A stretch of 64,000 nt of DNA from Streptomyces griseoloalbus (GCA_014650015.1 BMUD01000012.1:129714-193713), one strand, 5' to 3'; positions 42,744-51,038 are shown, counted from the first letter of the stretch. The notes: generated by a model not told the origin, from the letters alone. Translations and numbers: made by a program.

Positions 42744-42761
42744 GAACACGTGTTCTATTCT
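42744..42761 (+). promoter_or_regulatory. LexA (SOS) box overlapping a promoter
   Basis: GAACACGTGTTC (42744-42755) is a perfect 12-base palindrome fitting the Gram-positive SOS box core GAAC-N4-GTTC. TATTCT (42756-42761) immediately follows as a -10 candidate, so bound LexA would block the promoter. The -35 region is weak. It lies 34 bases upstream of the ATG at 42790. Confidence 0.65.
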
Positions 42762-42789
42762 GTGGACCAGTGCCATCGAAGGAGGCGTC

Positions 42790-43185
42790 ATGCGCCGGGA
42801 GAACCTCACCCCGGACTTCCGGACACAGGCGGGCCCGCTCGATCGGCAACCGGGTGCCGAGGGTCTCCCGCCTGCCGTTCGAGTGGATGGTAAATCCCTA
42901 CCGCGCCCGCACGCACGCGCGTGCCCGCGCTTCGATCGACGACCCAATCGACTGGGAGTGGTTGCCATGGTCAGCGCGCCGCACGCCGACAGGGCTTGGA
43001 AGAGCATGACCGCATCGATCACCGACCGGGACGCCGGCGCACCACGGTCCACCTCACCCCGGGCGGGGGTGACCGCATACCTCACGCTGCTCCAGGGCGC
43101 CGGAACGAGCCCGGCAGGCGACCCCTCCGCCAGGCCGTGGCTACTCCTGCGCGAACGCACGACCGACCGCCTGCGCCAGCAATGA
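42790..43185 (+). CDS. Unknown protein behind a LexA box, 131 residues
   Basis: GAAGGAGGCGTC precedes the ATG, an excellent ribosome site, and a LexA-type box lies 34 bases upstream. The product is basic (Arg-rich in the middle) with no recognised domain or membrane segment. The frame change is worth noting: bases 42870-43009 in another frame read PFEWMVNPYRARTHARARAS then DDPIDWEWLPW, which looks more protein-like than the same stretch in this frame. The locus may be a frameshifted or decayed SOS gene, or a short novel one. Confidence 0.4.
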   Translation: MRRENLTPDFRTQAGPLDRQPGAEGLPPAVRVDGKSLPRPHARACPRFDRRPNRLGVVAMVSAPHADRAWKSMTASITDRDAGAPRSTSPRAGVTAYLTLLQGAGTSPAGDPSARPWLLLRERTTDRLRQQ

Positions 43186-43312
43186 GCCCCCGCCGCTGCA
43201 CGGGGCCGCACGCCTCGATGCCGACCGCCACGTCGGTGAGGAGATCGCCTCCGGGCTTCGACGGCCCGAACCATGCGCCGGGGACGACGGCAGGCACCGC
43301 CGGTCGTCGGGG

Positions 43313-43993
43313 TCAGTAGTCGAGGCTCGGATACCAGTCGCCGCGGCCCAGCGGGACCAGGTCGAGGAGGTGCCACACAGGGGCCAGCAGGTCGATGCCG
43401 CGCTCGTCGATGTCGTCGGCCATGCGTGGGTGGGTGGAGTAGAAATGGCGGACCGCGCCGTCGCCGTCGCGGGTGAAGACGGAGATCGTGGAGTCCTGTT
43501 CGCCGTCCTCGTCCTCACTGCCCAGGTCGTACTTGAACGTGCTGCTGCCGCAGCTCAGGAGCCGTAGCCGGTGCCAGCCGCGGTTGCGGGCGTGCTGCCG
43601 GAGGGTGGGCACGTCGGCGGCGGCGATGACGAAGTCGGCGTTGCGGGCGATGTGGTGGGCGATGCCGTCGAAGCCGTCGATCCAGAGGGTGCACATCGGG
43701 CAGGGGTCGGTCTGCAGCTTGCCGTACATGAAGTGATAGACGATCAGCGGACGGTCCGTGGCGGTGAACAACCCGCTCAGGGTGACCTCGCGGACCGGTG
43801 TGTCGCCGGCGTCGAGGTCGGCGGGGCCCTCGATGAAGGCGTAGTCGTCGACGAGCGGCCCCCGGGGGAGCGCCCGTCGCCGGGCCGCGACCTCCTCGCG
43901 GTGACGCATGAGACCGATCTCGGCCAGGCGCAACTCTTCGCGGGCGTCGAGATAGTCCGCCGATTCGCCGGCCAGTCTGGTGTGCCGCACCAT
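43313..43993 (-). CDS. DUF899 family thioredoxin-like protein
   Basis: A 226-residue DUF899 protein: SADYLDAREELRLAEIGLMR, LPRGPLVDDYAFIEGPADLD, VTLSGLFTATDRPLIVYHFM, the TDPCPMCTLWIDGFDGIAHH motif with two cysteines (CPMC) and FYSTHPRMADDIDERGIDLL. The fold is thioredoxin-like; the family is often annotated as dithiol-disulfide isomerase, without firm proof. AGGAGG precedes the ATG. It converges on the LexA-box ORF. Confidence 0.9.
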   Translation of the reverse strand: MVRHTRLAGESADYLDAREELRLAEIGLMRHREEVAARRRALPRGPLVDDYAFIEGPADLDAGDTPVREVTLSGLFTATDRPLIVYHFMYGKLQTDPCPMCTLWIDGFDGIAHHIARNADFVIAAADVPTLRQHARNRGWHRLRLLSCGSSTFKYDLGSEDEDGEQDSTISVFTRDGDGAVRHFYSTHPRMADDIDERGIDLLAPVWHLLDLVPLGRGDWYPSLDY

Positions 43994-44478
43994 CTCGTCC
44001 TCCTGGGGTGGCCGTCCCCCCGATCCCGGTCCGGATCACAAGCGTACGGTTCCCCGGCTCCCGAACGGGCCCTTCGAGTCTATGGCGGCTCCGCCTCCGC
44101 CGACAGCCGAGCTGCGGTCCGGCTCCGTGCTGAGCGCGAGCGCGCCGAGGAAGGCAGCACCGCACGGGCGCGCCACGGGCCGGTTCGACAGGCGGCCCGC
44201 GGCGGCGCTACGCCCGGGCTGCTCGACGGTGCCGGTCCAGTGAGGGTCTTCTCCGAAGTCGGGACTCCCTGTCACTGGGCCACTGGGCCACTGGGCCACT
44301 GAAGAATGTCGACCGGGCCGAACCCAACTGACGCTCCCATAGGCGCATTCGAGCGCATCGGACGGACCAATTGGGTCAAGAACCGGCAGAAAACGTTCCT
44401 ACAGGGCCCCACTCCGGGACGATGCCGCGTGGACCGTGAGCCTCGCGGCCCGCAGCACCTCCGTCCTGGGAGAACCCC
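43994..44478. other. Intergenic region with short direct repeats, no convincing gene
   Basis: The 485 bases between the DUF899 gene and the secreted hydrolase contain an 8-bp direct repeat (CACTGGGC, 3.6 copies at 44273-44301) and a less GC-rich stretch around 44360-44400 where the hydrolase promoter probably lies. I see no ORF with coding character or a ribosome site. Confidence 0.5.
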
Positions 44479-46059
44479 ATGAGAAAACGCGCAGCCGTGC
44501 TGTGCGGTGCCGCCGCCGTCGTGGCCGGAAGCCTCACGGCCGTGCCCGCAGAGGCCGGCACACCACGCGCCGCGGAGCCGTTCCACGCCGCGGAAGCCGC
44601 GTGGAAGAGGTGCGGCACCGACGACTACCCGACGCTCCAGTGCGCGTCCGTCGAGGTGCCGCTCGACCACACCGACCCGACCGGGCGGAAGATCACACTC
44701 GCGCTGTCCCGCGTCCGGCACACCGCGAAGAAGTACCAGGGCCCCCTGCTGGTGAACCCCGGCGGCCCCGGCGGAAGCGGTCTGACACTCGCCGGGTTCG
44801 TCGCGTCGTCGCTGCCCGAGGAGGTGGCCGCCCAGTACGACGTCATCGGCTTCGACCCGCGGGGCGTGGGCGCGAGCGAGCCCGCGCTGGACTGCGCGCC
44901 GGGCCACATCGACCCGGTCCGCCCCGACTCGGTGCCGACCACACCCGCGGTGGAACAGGCAAACCTCCAGCGCGTGCAGTCCTTCGCCGCGGCCTGCAGC
45001 GGGAAATACGCCGATCTGCTGCCGTACATCGACACGGCCGGCGCGGCGCGTGACCTGGACGTGATCCGACGGGCGCTGGGCGCGAAGAAGATCAACTATC
45101 TCGGCTACTCCTACGGCACCTATCTGGGCGCCGTCTACGCCAAGCTGTTCCCGGAGCGGGTGCGGCGCCTGGTCCTGGACTCGGTCGTCGACCCCACCGA
45201 GGTCTGGTACGAAGCCAACCTGAACCAGGACCACGCCTTCAACGACCGCCACCGCGCCTTCATGGACTGGGTCGCCCGGTACGACACGACGTACGGGCTG
45301 GGTACCGACCCGGAGAAGATCGAGGCCACCTGGTACGCGATGCGCGCGGCCCTGCGGGAGAACCCGGCCGGCGGCAAGGTCGGCGCCGCCGAACTGGAGG
45401 ACACCTACATCCCGGGCGGCTACTACAACGGCTACTGGCCCTACCTCGCGGAGGCGTTCTCCGCGTACGTGAACGACAAGGACGCCGAGCCCCTGATCAA
45501 GGCGTTCGAGAACTTCGGTGCCGTCGACGCCGCCGGCGACAACGGCTACAGCATCTACACGGCCGTGGAGTGCCGGGACGCCGGCTGGCCGCGCGACTGG
45601 TCGCAGTGGCGCAAGGACAACTGGGAGGTGTACGAGCGGGCACCGTTCATGACCTGGAACAACGCCTGGTACAACGCGCCGTGCGCGTTCTGGCCGACCG
45701 GCTCCCTGCGGCCGGAGCGCATCCGCAACAGCAAGCTGCCCCCGGCGCTGCTGTTCCAGGCGACGCACGACGCGGCCACCCCGTACCAGGGTGCCGCCAC
45801 CGTCCACCGTCTGCTGGACCGCTCCAGCCTGGTGGTGGAGTCGGGCGGCGGCAACCACGGCATCACGCTGAGCGGGAACGCCTGCCTGGACCGGCATCTG
45901 GCCGCCTATCTGACCGACGGGACCGTGCCGCGAGGCAGTCACGGCGAGGCCGACGCGGTGTGCGCGCCGCTGCCCGACCCGAAGCCGCTGACATCGAAGG
46001 CGGCGCCGACGACGGCCCGCGGTTCGACGCTGCACGGCCTGCTCGGCTTCCGGGGCTGA
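44479..46059 (+). CDS. Secreted alpha/beta hydrolase, tripeptidyl aminopeptidase (Tap/SlpD/E) type
   Basis: A 526-residue protein. A signal peptide (RKRAAVLCGAAAVVAGSLTA, cleavage near AEA at 26) is followed by the S33 peptidase fold: CASVEVPLDHTDPTGRKITL, PLLVNPGGPGGSGLTLAG (oxyanion loop), DVIGFDPRGVGASEPA, nucleophile NYLGYSYGTYLGAVYA (Ser211), and ALLFQATHDAATPYQGA and GGGNHGITLSG holding Asp and His. Streptomyces relatives are exported mycelium-associated tripeptidyl aminopeptidases. GGGAGAACCCC precedes the ATG. Confidence 0.94.
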   Translation: MRKRAAVLCGAAAVVAGSLTAVPAEAGTPRAAEPFHAAEAAWKRCGTDDYPTLQCASVEVPLDHTDPTGRKITLALSRVRHTAKKYQGPLLVNPGGPGGSGLTLAGFVASSLPEEVAAQYDVIGFDPRGVGASEPALDCAPGHIDPVRPDSVPTTPAVEQANLQRVQSFAAACSGKYADLLPYIDTAGAARDLDVIRRALGAKKINYLGYSYGTYLGAVYAKLFPERVRRLVLDSVVDPTEVWYEANLNQDHAFNDRHRAFMDWVARYDTTYGLGTDPEKIEATWYAMRAALRENPAGGKVGAAELEDTYIPGGYYNGYWPYLAEAFSAYVNDKDAEPLIKAFENFGAVDAAGDNGYSIYTAVECRDAGWPRDWSQWRKDNWEVYERAPFMTWNNAWYNAPCAFWPTGSLRPERIRNSKLPPALLFQATHDAATPYQGAATVHRLLDRSSLVVESGGGNHGITLSGNACLDRHLAAYLTDGTVPRGSHGEADAVCAPLPDPKPLTSKAAPTTARGSTLHGLLGFRG

Positions 46060-46114
46060 GTACCTGACGACCCGTCGGGGACGGGACCGTCGGACCATGG
46101 TCCATCATGACTCC

Positions 46115-46741
46115 ATGAGCGACCCGACCCGCATCCCCGCCCCCGACGGCGTGGGCCCGGCGGCCCACGATCGAGGCGCCCGCGGTCGTGGCGGCATGAC
46201 CGGGTTGCTCCTGCGGCCCATGACCGCGGACGACTGCGAGCGCGTCGCCGAGATCCGGATCCGGGGCTGGCAGCACGCCTACCGGGGCCTCGTCCCGCAG
46301 CCGTATCTCGACGGCCTCGACATCACCGCGGACGCCGAGCGGCACCGCACCCGCCTGCTGCGGGGCGACGGCAGCGTGGTCAACCTCGTCGCCGAGACCG
46401 AGGGCGGCGAGCTCGCCGGATGGGCCGCGTTCGGCCGCTACCGGGACGGTGATCTGCGCACCGGGGACGCCGAGTTGTACGCCCTGTACCTGCGCCCCGA
46501 GCGCATCGGCCAGGGCGTGGGACGGACACTGCTCACCGAGGTCACCCACCGCTGCGCCGCCGCCGGCCACCGGACCATGTACCTGTGGGTCCTCAAGGAC
46601 AACGCCCGGGCCCGCCGTTTCTACGAGCGCGCGGGGTTCGGCGCGGACGGCGCCGAGGAGCCCTTCGAGGTGGACGGGGTCGAGGTCCCCGAGGTGCGGT
46701 ACGCGAAGGATCTCTCCGGCGGACCGGGTCTCTCCGGCTGA
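46115..46741 (+). CDS. GNAT acetyltransferase
   Basis: A protein of about 208 residues. The GNAT domain starts near residue 28: TGLLLRPMTADDCERVAEIR, GWQHAYRGLVPQPYLDGLDI, AELYALYLRPERIGQGVGRT (acetyl-CoA loop) and HRTMYLWVLKDNARARRFYE. The substrate is unknown. Three in-frame ATGs (46097, 46115, 46196) are possible; none has a strong ribosome site, and CATCAT six bases before 46115 may be a -10 for a leaderless mRNA. The last residues lie inside an 18-bp tandem repeat that continues past the stop. Confidence 0.85.
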   Translation: MSDPTRIPAPDGVGPAAHDRGARGRGGMTGLLLRPMTADDCERVAEIRIRGWQHAYRGLVPQPYLDGLDITADAERHRTRLLRGDGSVVNLVAETEGGELAGWAAFGRYRDGDLRTGDAELYALYLRPERIGQGVGRTLLTEVTHRCAAAGHRTMYLWVLKDNARARRFYERAGFGADGAEEPFEVDGVEVPEVRYAKDLSGGPGLSG

Positions 46742-46851
46742 CGGGATCTCTCCGGCCGACAGGTTCTCTCCGACCGACAGGACCTCTCCGGCCGGCAGGG
46801 TCTCTCCGGCCGACAGGACCTCCCCGGTCGGCAGGGTCTCTCCGCCGACGG
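46708..46851. repeat. Eight 18-bp tandem repeats spanning the GNAT gene end
   Basis: Units such as GGATCTCTCCGGCCGACA repeat with period 18 from 46708 to 46851. The first two encode the GNAT tail (DLSGGPGLSG) and its stop; the rest fill the gap to the HEAT-repeat gene, ending three bases before it. Read past the stop they would give a six-residue repeat. Confidence 0.88.
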
Positions 46852-46853
46852 GG

Positions 46854-47459
46854 CTACCGCTGTCCCGGGATGCTCCGCCGGGAACCCCTCTGCCGGGGAA
46901 TGCGGGCCAGCGCGTGCACCGCCGCCTCGGCGAGCGCCGGATGGGCGAGGGCCTCGGTCAGGACGGGTTCGGCGCGCGGGTCGCCGAGTTCACCCAGCCC
47001 TTCCACACAGGCGAGGGCGACCCGGCGATACGGGTCATGGGGGCGCAGCCGGCGCTGCAACGTGGTGATCAGGGCGGGTACCGCCTCGGGGGCGCGCAGC
47101 CGCGTCAGCAGGCGGACCGGGTGCAGGGCGTAGGCGACGCGGAGTTCATTGGTGGCGAGGGCGGCGGCCGCGCGGGCGGTGCGCGGATCGCCGAGACGGG
47201 CGAGGGCATGGGCGGCGGAGGCACAGCGCGGTGGGTCACGGTGGTTGAGGAGGAGCACCAGCGCCTCGAAGGCCCGCCGGTCCCCCGCCAGCCCCAGCCG
47301 GAAGGCGGCCAGTTCCCGGGCCCACAGCGGTTGCCCGGGTTCGGTGAGGACGGCTGCCAGGGTGTCCGGGTCGTCCGCGGCCAGGAGACGGTCGTACGCC
47401 GTCGACCCTCCCGACTCCAGCCGTAAGCGCTCCGTGAGCGATCGCAACTCTTCGTCCAT
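46854..47459 (-). CDS. HEAT-repeat protein with a TTA codon
   Basis: A 201-residue all-helical protein of HEAT/PBS-lyase-type repeats: LWARELAAFRLGLAGDRRAF, CASAAHALARLGDPRTARAA, EAVPALITTLQRRLRPHDPY, VALACVEGLGELGDPRAEPV, LAEAAVHALARIPRQR. These are protein-binding scaffolds; the partner is unknown. Codon 12 is TTA (minus strand, 47424-47426), so translation should depend on the bldA tRNA. The stop adjoins an 18-bp repeat array. Confidence 0.9.
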   Translation of the reverse strand: MDEELRSLTERLRLESGGSTAYDRLLAADDPDTLAAVLTEPGQPLWARELAAFRLGLAGDRRAFEALVLLLNHRDPPRCASAAHALARLGDPRTARAAAALATNELRVAYALHPVRLLTRLRAPEAVPALITTLQRRLRPHDPYRRVALACVEGLGELGDPRAEPVLTEALAHPALAEAAVHALARIPRQRGSRRSIPGQR

Positions 47460-47857
47460 GATGCAGAGACTAGGGCCTGGGGCCGCTCGGGACGTACATC
47501 ACAAAGCCGGGGGCTGGCGCGCTCGTTACCCGCGAGTTAAGCTCATACGAGCGAGTTACCCACTCGTGACCCTCCTCATGGCGGTCTGGTGACGCGGCCG
47601 CCGTGAGTCGCAGTCGGTTCGGTACCCCGTGTACCGCAGTACGGCTCGGCCCCGGGACAGGGCCGGTCGGACCCGCCGTCGTTCAGGGCGTGTGCGCGCC
47701 CTCCCGCACCCGGTTTCACCCGGGCGGGGATCCGCCGACGGCACCGGGCGTGTGCGCTCGCAGCCCGGTCGGCACCCGCATCTCGCACGCACCCGGTGCG
47801 CCCTTCGGCGCACCGGGGCGTGTTTCCCGTCGTCACCCTCATTCCTGGAGTCCCGCG
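47460..47857 (+). promoter_or_regulatory. Long structured leader and operator-like sites before the 3-hydroxyacyl-CoA dehydrogenase
   Basis: These 398 bases hold two operator-like elements: TTACCCGCGAGTTAA (47526-47540) and ACGAG-N11-CTCGT (47547-47567), both containing GTTACCC next to a CGAGT half. Downstream are direct repeats of GGGCGTGTGCGC near 47685 and 47745. A perfect 11-bp hairpin, CCCGGTGCGCC/GGCGCACCGGG with a CTTC loop, lies at 47792-47817, 40 bases before the start codon. I see no gene here. Confidence 0.5.
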
Positions 47858-49663
47858 ATGGCCACTCCCCTGTCCGACACCCCTTCGTCCCCGCTCCGGA
47901 CCGTCGCCGTGGTCGGCCTCGGCACGATGGGCACCGGCATCACCGAGGTCCTGGCCGGAGCCGGCCGCGACGTCGTCGGCATCGACATCAGCGAGGCCCA
48001 GGCCGCGAAGTGCGTCGCCGCCCTGGAGTCCTCGACCGCCCGCGCCGTGGAGCGCGGCCGGCTGACCGAGCGGCAGCGCTCCGACCTCCTCGCCCGCGTC
48101 ACCACCTCCACCGACCTCACCGCCGCGGCCGGTGCCGATCTGGTGATCGAGGTGGCGCCGGAGTCGTACGAGATCAAACAGCAGATCTTCCGTGAACTGG
48201 ACGGGATCGTGCGGCCGGAGACCATCCTGGCGACCGGAACCAACGCGCTGTCCGTCACCCGTCTCGCGGCCGACTCGGCCCGCCCCGAGCGGGTGCTGGG
48301 CCTGCACTTCTTCAATCCGGCACCGGCGATGAAGCTGGTCGAGATCGTCTCCTGCGTACTGACCGCCCCGGCGGCCGTCACCGCGGTCACCCACCTCGCC
48401 CTGGACCTGGGCAAGGAGCCCGTCGCGGTCGGCGACCGGCCCGGCTTCGTCGCCGACGGGCTGCTGTTCGGCTACCTCAACCAGGCCGCCGCGATGTACG
48501 AGGCCGCCTACGCCTCCCGGGAGGACATCGACGCCGCGATGCGGCTCGGCTGCGGGCTGCCCATGGGTCCGCTGGCGCTGCTCGACCTGATCGGCGTCGA
48601 CACCGCGCGTACGGTCCTGGAGGCCATGTACGCCGAGTCCGGTGACCGGCTGCACGCCCCGGCGCCGATCCTCAAGCAGCTCAGCGAGGCGGGCCTGACG
48701 GGCCGCAAGTCCGGGCGCGGTTTCTACACGTACGAGGCCCCGGGCAGCAAAACGGTCGTGCGGGACGCGCTGACCCCGCTGGAGGGCGGTCCCCTCACCG
48801 CCGGACGTCCGGTGCGCTCGGTGGGTGTCGCGGGCTCCGGCACCATGGCCTCCGGTATCGCCGAGGTGTTCGCCAAGGCGGGTTACGAGGTGGTCCTGGC
48901 CGCCCGCAGCGAGGAGAAGGCGCAGGCCGCCAGGGCGCGGATCGGGAAGTCCCTCGCGCGCTCGGTCGACAAGGGCCGGACGACCGCCGAGGCCGCCGCC
49001 CGGACCCTGGCGCGGGTCCGTCCGACGGGCACCTACGACGACTTCGCCGACGTCGACCTGGCGGTCGAGGCGGTGGCCGAGGACCTGGAGGTCAAGCGGC
49101 AGCTGTTCGCCACGCTGGACAAGGTCTGCAAGCCGGGCGCGGTGCTCGCCACCACCACCTCCTCCCTCCCGGTCGTCACCTGCGCCCGCGCCACCTCGCG
49201 CCCGCAGGACGTCATCGGCATGCACTTCTTCAACCCGGCCCCGGCCATGAAACTGGTCGAGGTGGTGCGCACGGTGCTGACCGCCGACGACGTCCACGCG
49301 ACGGTGCGCGAGGTCTGCGGCACGATCCGCAAGCACGCCGTGGACTGCGGCGACCGGGCCGGCTTCATTGTGAACGCGCTGCTGTTCCCGTACCTCAACA
49401 ACGCGGTCAAGATGGTGCAGGAGCACTACGCCTCCCTCGATGACATCGACGCCGCGATGAGGCTCGGCGGCGGCTACCCGATGGGCCCGTTCGAGCTGCT
49501 GGACGTCGTCGGCCTGGATGTGTCGCTCGCCATCGAGAAGGTCCTGCACCGTGAGTTCCGCGACCCGGGGCTCGCTCCGGCACCGCTGCTGGAGCACCTG
49601 GTGGCCGCGGGCTGCCTCGGCCGCAAGACCGGCCGAGGCTTCCGCGAATATGCCAAGCGCTGA
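47858..49663 (+). CDS. 3-hydroxyacyl-CoA (3-hydroxybutyryl-CoA) dehydrogenase, tandem two-domain form
   Basis: A 601-residue protein made of two complete 3HCDH units. Unit one (about 15-295): VAVVGLGTMGTGITEVLAGA (NAD site), LGLHFFNPAPAMKLVEIVSC, AYASREDIDAAMRLGCGLPM, GRKSGRGFYTYE. Unit two (about 315-600): VGVAGSGTMASGIAEVFAKA, IGMHFFNPAPAMKLVEVVRT, GRKTGRGFREYAK. Both keep the HFFNPAPAMKLVE active-site segment. Next to ccr it most likely interconverts acetoacetyl-CoA and 3-hydroxybutyryl-CoA, feeding the ethylmalonyl-CoA pathway. No crotonase domain is fused. Confidence 0.94.
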   Translation: MATPLSDTPSSPLRTVAVVGLGTMGTGITEVLAGAGRDVVGIDISEAQAAKCVAALESSTARAVERGRLTERQRSDLLARVTTSTDLTAAAGADLVIEVAPESYEIKQQIFRELDGIVRPETILATGTNALSVTRLAADSARPERVLGLHFFNPAPAMKLVEIVSCVLTAPAAVTAVTHLALDLGKEPVAVGDRPGFVADGLLFGYLNQAAAMYEAAYASREDIDAAMRLGCGLPMGPLALLDLIGVDTARTVLEAMYAESGDRLHAPAPILKQLSEAGLTGRKSGRGFYTYEAPGSKTVVRDALTPLEGGPLTAGRPVRSVGVAGSGTMASGIAEVFAKAGYEVVLAARSEEKAQAARARIGKSLARSVDKGRTTAEAAARTLARVRPTGTYDDFADVDLAVEAVAEDLEVKRQLFATLDKVCKPGAVLATTTSSLPVVTCARATSRPQDVIGMHFFNPAPAMKLVEVVRTVLTADDVHATVREVCGTIRKHAVDCGDRAGFIVNALLFPYLNNAVKMVQEHYASLDDIDAAMRLGGGYPMGPFELLDVVGLDVSLAIEKVLHREFRDPGLAPAPLLEHLVAAGCLGRKTGRGFREYAKR

Positions 49664-49835
49664 GCCGCGTCCCGGCGACCGGTTCCCCGGCGGCGCGGAG
49701 TGGGGCGGGCTCCTCGACCCCGACCGGTCCCCGCCACCCGCCCACAGCGCCCCCGGCGCCCCTCCCCCGCCCGCCGAGGGCGGGGGAGCCCCCGGTCATG
49801 CGCATCGAGCTGTGCACATGCAGTACGTTCAGGGC

Positions 49836-50648
49836 ATGTCCCAGCCCGCCAAGTCCGTACGTACACCCGCCACGGCCGAGCCGCCGGAAAGCGCCGCGGG
49901 TACCCGCGCCGCCGCCCAGCGGCTGAAGATGCGCCGGGAACTGGCAGCCGCCGCGATGGAGCTGTTCGCGACCAAGGGGTACGAGGCGACCACCGTCGAC
50001 GAGATCGCGGCCGCCGCCGGGGTGGCCCGCCGCACCTTCTTCCGCCACTTCCGTTCCAAGGAAGAGGCGATCTTCCCCGACCACGACGACACCCTGGTCC
50101 GCGCGGAGGCGGTGCTCAACGCCGCGCCCGCGCACGAGCATCCGCTCGACACGGTGTGCCGTGGCATCAAGGAGGTCATGAAGATGTACGCGGCGCGGCC
50201 GGAGATCTCGGTCGCCCGTTACAAGCTGACGCGCGAGGTGCCCACCCTGCGCGAGGCGGAGATCGCGTCGGTGGCCCGCTACGAGCGCCTGTTCACCCGC
50301 TATCTGCTCGGCCACTTCGACGAGCACGCGCACGACGACGACGCCAACGACGACCCGCTGCTGGCGGAGGTCGCCGCGTCCGCCGTGGTCACCGCCCACA
50401 ACCACGTGCTGCGGCGCTGGCTCAGGGCGGGCGGCCAGGGCGACGTCGAGGCCCAGCTCGACCATGCGTTCGCGATCGTCCGCAAGACCTTCGGCAGCGG
50501 CATCATGGCGGGCCGGCGCACCGCGTCGCCGCAGCCCGCCGCGGCGACGGTGTCCCCGCACGGCGAGGTGCTGGTGACGGTCGCCCGCACCGACGCCCCG
50601 CTGGACGAGGTGATGCGGACCATCGAGCAGGCGCTCAAGGAGCGCTGA
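49836..50648 (+). CDS. TetR-family regulator of the ccr cluster
   Basis: A 270-residue regulator. An N-terminal extension precedes the helix-turn-helix (RRELAAAAMELFATKGYEAT, TVDEIAAAAGVARRTFFRHF) and a ligand-binding domain (PLDTVCRGIKEVMKMYAARP to AASAVVTAHNHVLRRWLRAG). Its place between the 3-hydroxyacyl-CoA dehydrogenase and ccr genes, as in other Streptomyces, suggests it controls them, perhaps sensing a CoA thioester. TACGTT ends six bases before the ATG, so it is likely leaderless. A T-tracted hairpin follows. Confidence 0.92.
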   Translation: MSQPAKSVRTPATAEPPESAAGTRAAAQRLKMRRELAAAAMELFATKGYEATTVDEIAAAAGVARRTFFRHFRSKEEAIFPDHDDTLVRAEAVLNAAPAHEHPLDTVCRGIKEVMKMYAARPEISVARYKLTREVPTLREAEIASVARYERLFTRYLLGHFDEHAHDDDANDDPLLAEVAASAVVTAHNHVLRRWLRAGGQGDVEAQLDHAFAIVRKTFGSGIMAGRRTASPQPAAATVSPHGEVLVTVARTDAPLDEVMRTIEQALKER

Positions 50649-50682
50649 GCGGGCCCGCACCTCGCCCCGACGCTGTGATGAC

Positions 50683-50707
50683 GGCCACCCCACCGGGTGG
50701 CCGTTTT
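50683..50707 (+). terminator. Rho-independent terminator after the TetR gene
   Basis: Perfect arms GGCCACCC and GGGTGGCC around CACC are followed by GTTTTG, 34 bases past the stop. Confidence 0.85.
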
Positions 50708-50801
50708 GCCATGTCAGGGGCCCTTTTCGCACCGCTTTCCCCAGCGATTCGATCGATCATCGCTCATCTGATGCGTAAAGATTTCACCTGAGCCCAAGTT
50801 C

Positions 50802-50844
50802 TGGCACGCAGTGCCTTGCCGTGTGACACGGCGTGCCATACGTT
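50802..50844 (+). promoter_or_regulatory. ccr promoter with nested palindromic operators
   Basis: TTGCCG (50816-50821), 17 bases, TACGTT (50839-50844) form a promoter. The spacer contains the perfect 13-base palindrome CCGTGTGACACGG (50819-50831). Outer arms TGGCACGC (50802-50809) and GCGTGCCA (50831-50838) also pair, and GGCAC-N3-GTGCC overlaps the left side. Together they look like a repressor site, probably for the adjacent TetR protein. The leader to the GTG at 51039 is about 190 bases. Confidence 0.65.
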
Positions 50845-51038
50845 GAAGAGGTCCGGGCGATGTCCCGGCGGGCTCACCGGCCCGTACGTCCGGACGCCTG
50901 CGTCACAGGCAACCTCCCGCGCCACAAAGCGCTGCCGAAGCACCACCGCCGAACCGACGGCACCCCCCAACCCTCAGCAGCACACCGACGTACCCCTCAG
51001 CGCCCCCGACTCGGGCGCTCATCGCCGGAGGCAACACC

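Noticed and set aside
43082-43297. Minus-strand ORF just after the DUF899 gene with a protein-like stretch (FGPSKPGGDLLTDVAVGIEA)
   Set aside because: No start signal, and it is antisense to the end of the LexA-box ORF. It could be a remnant, but I could not identify a family, so I did not list it.
44036-44299. Minus-strand ORF of 87 codons upstream of the secreted peptidase
   Set aside because: No ribosome site, no recognisable motif, and it runs through the 8-bp repeat tract.
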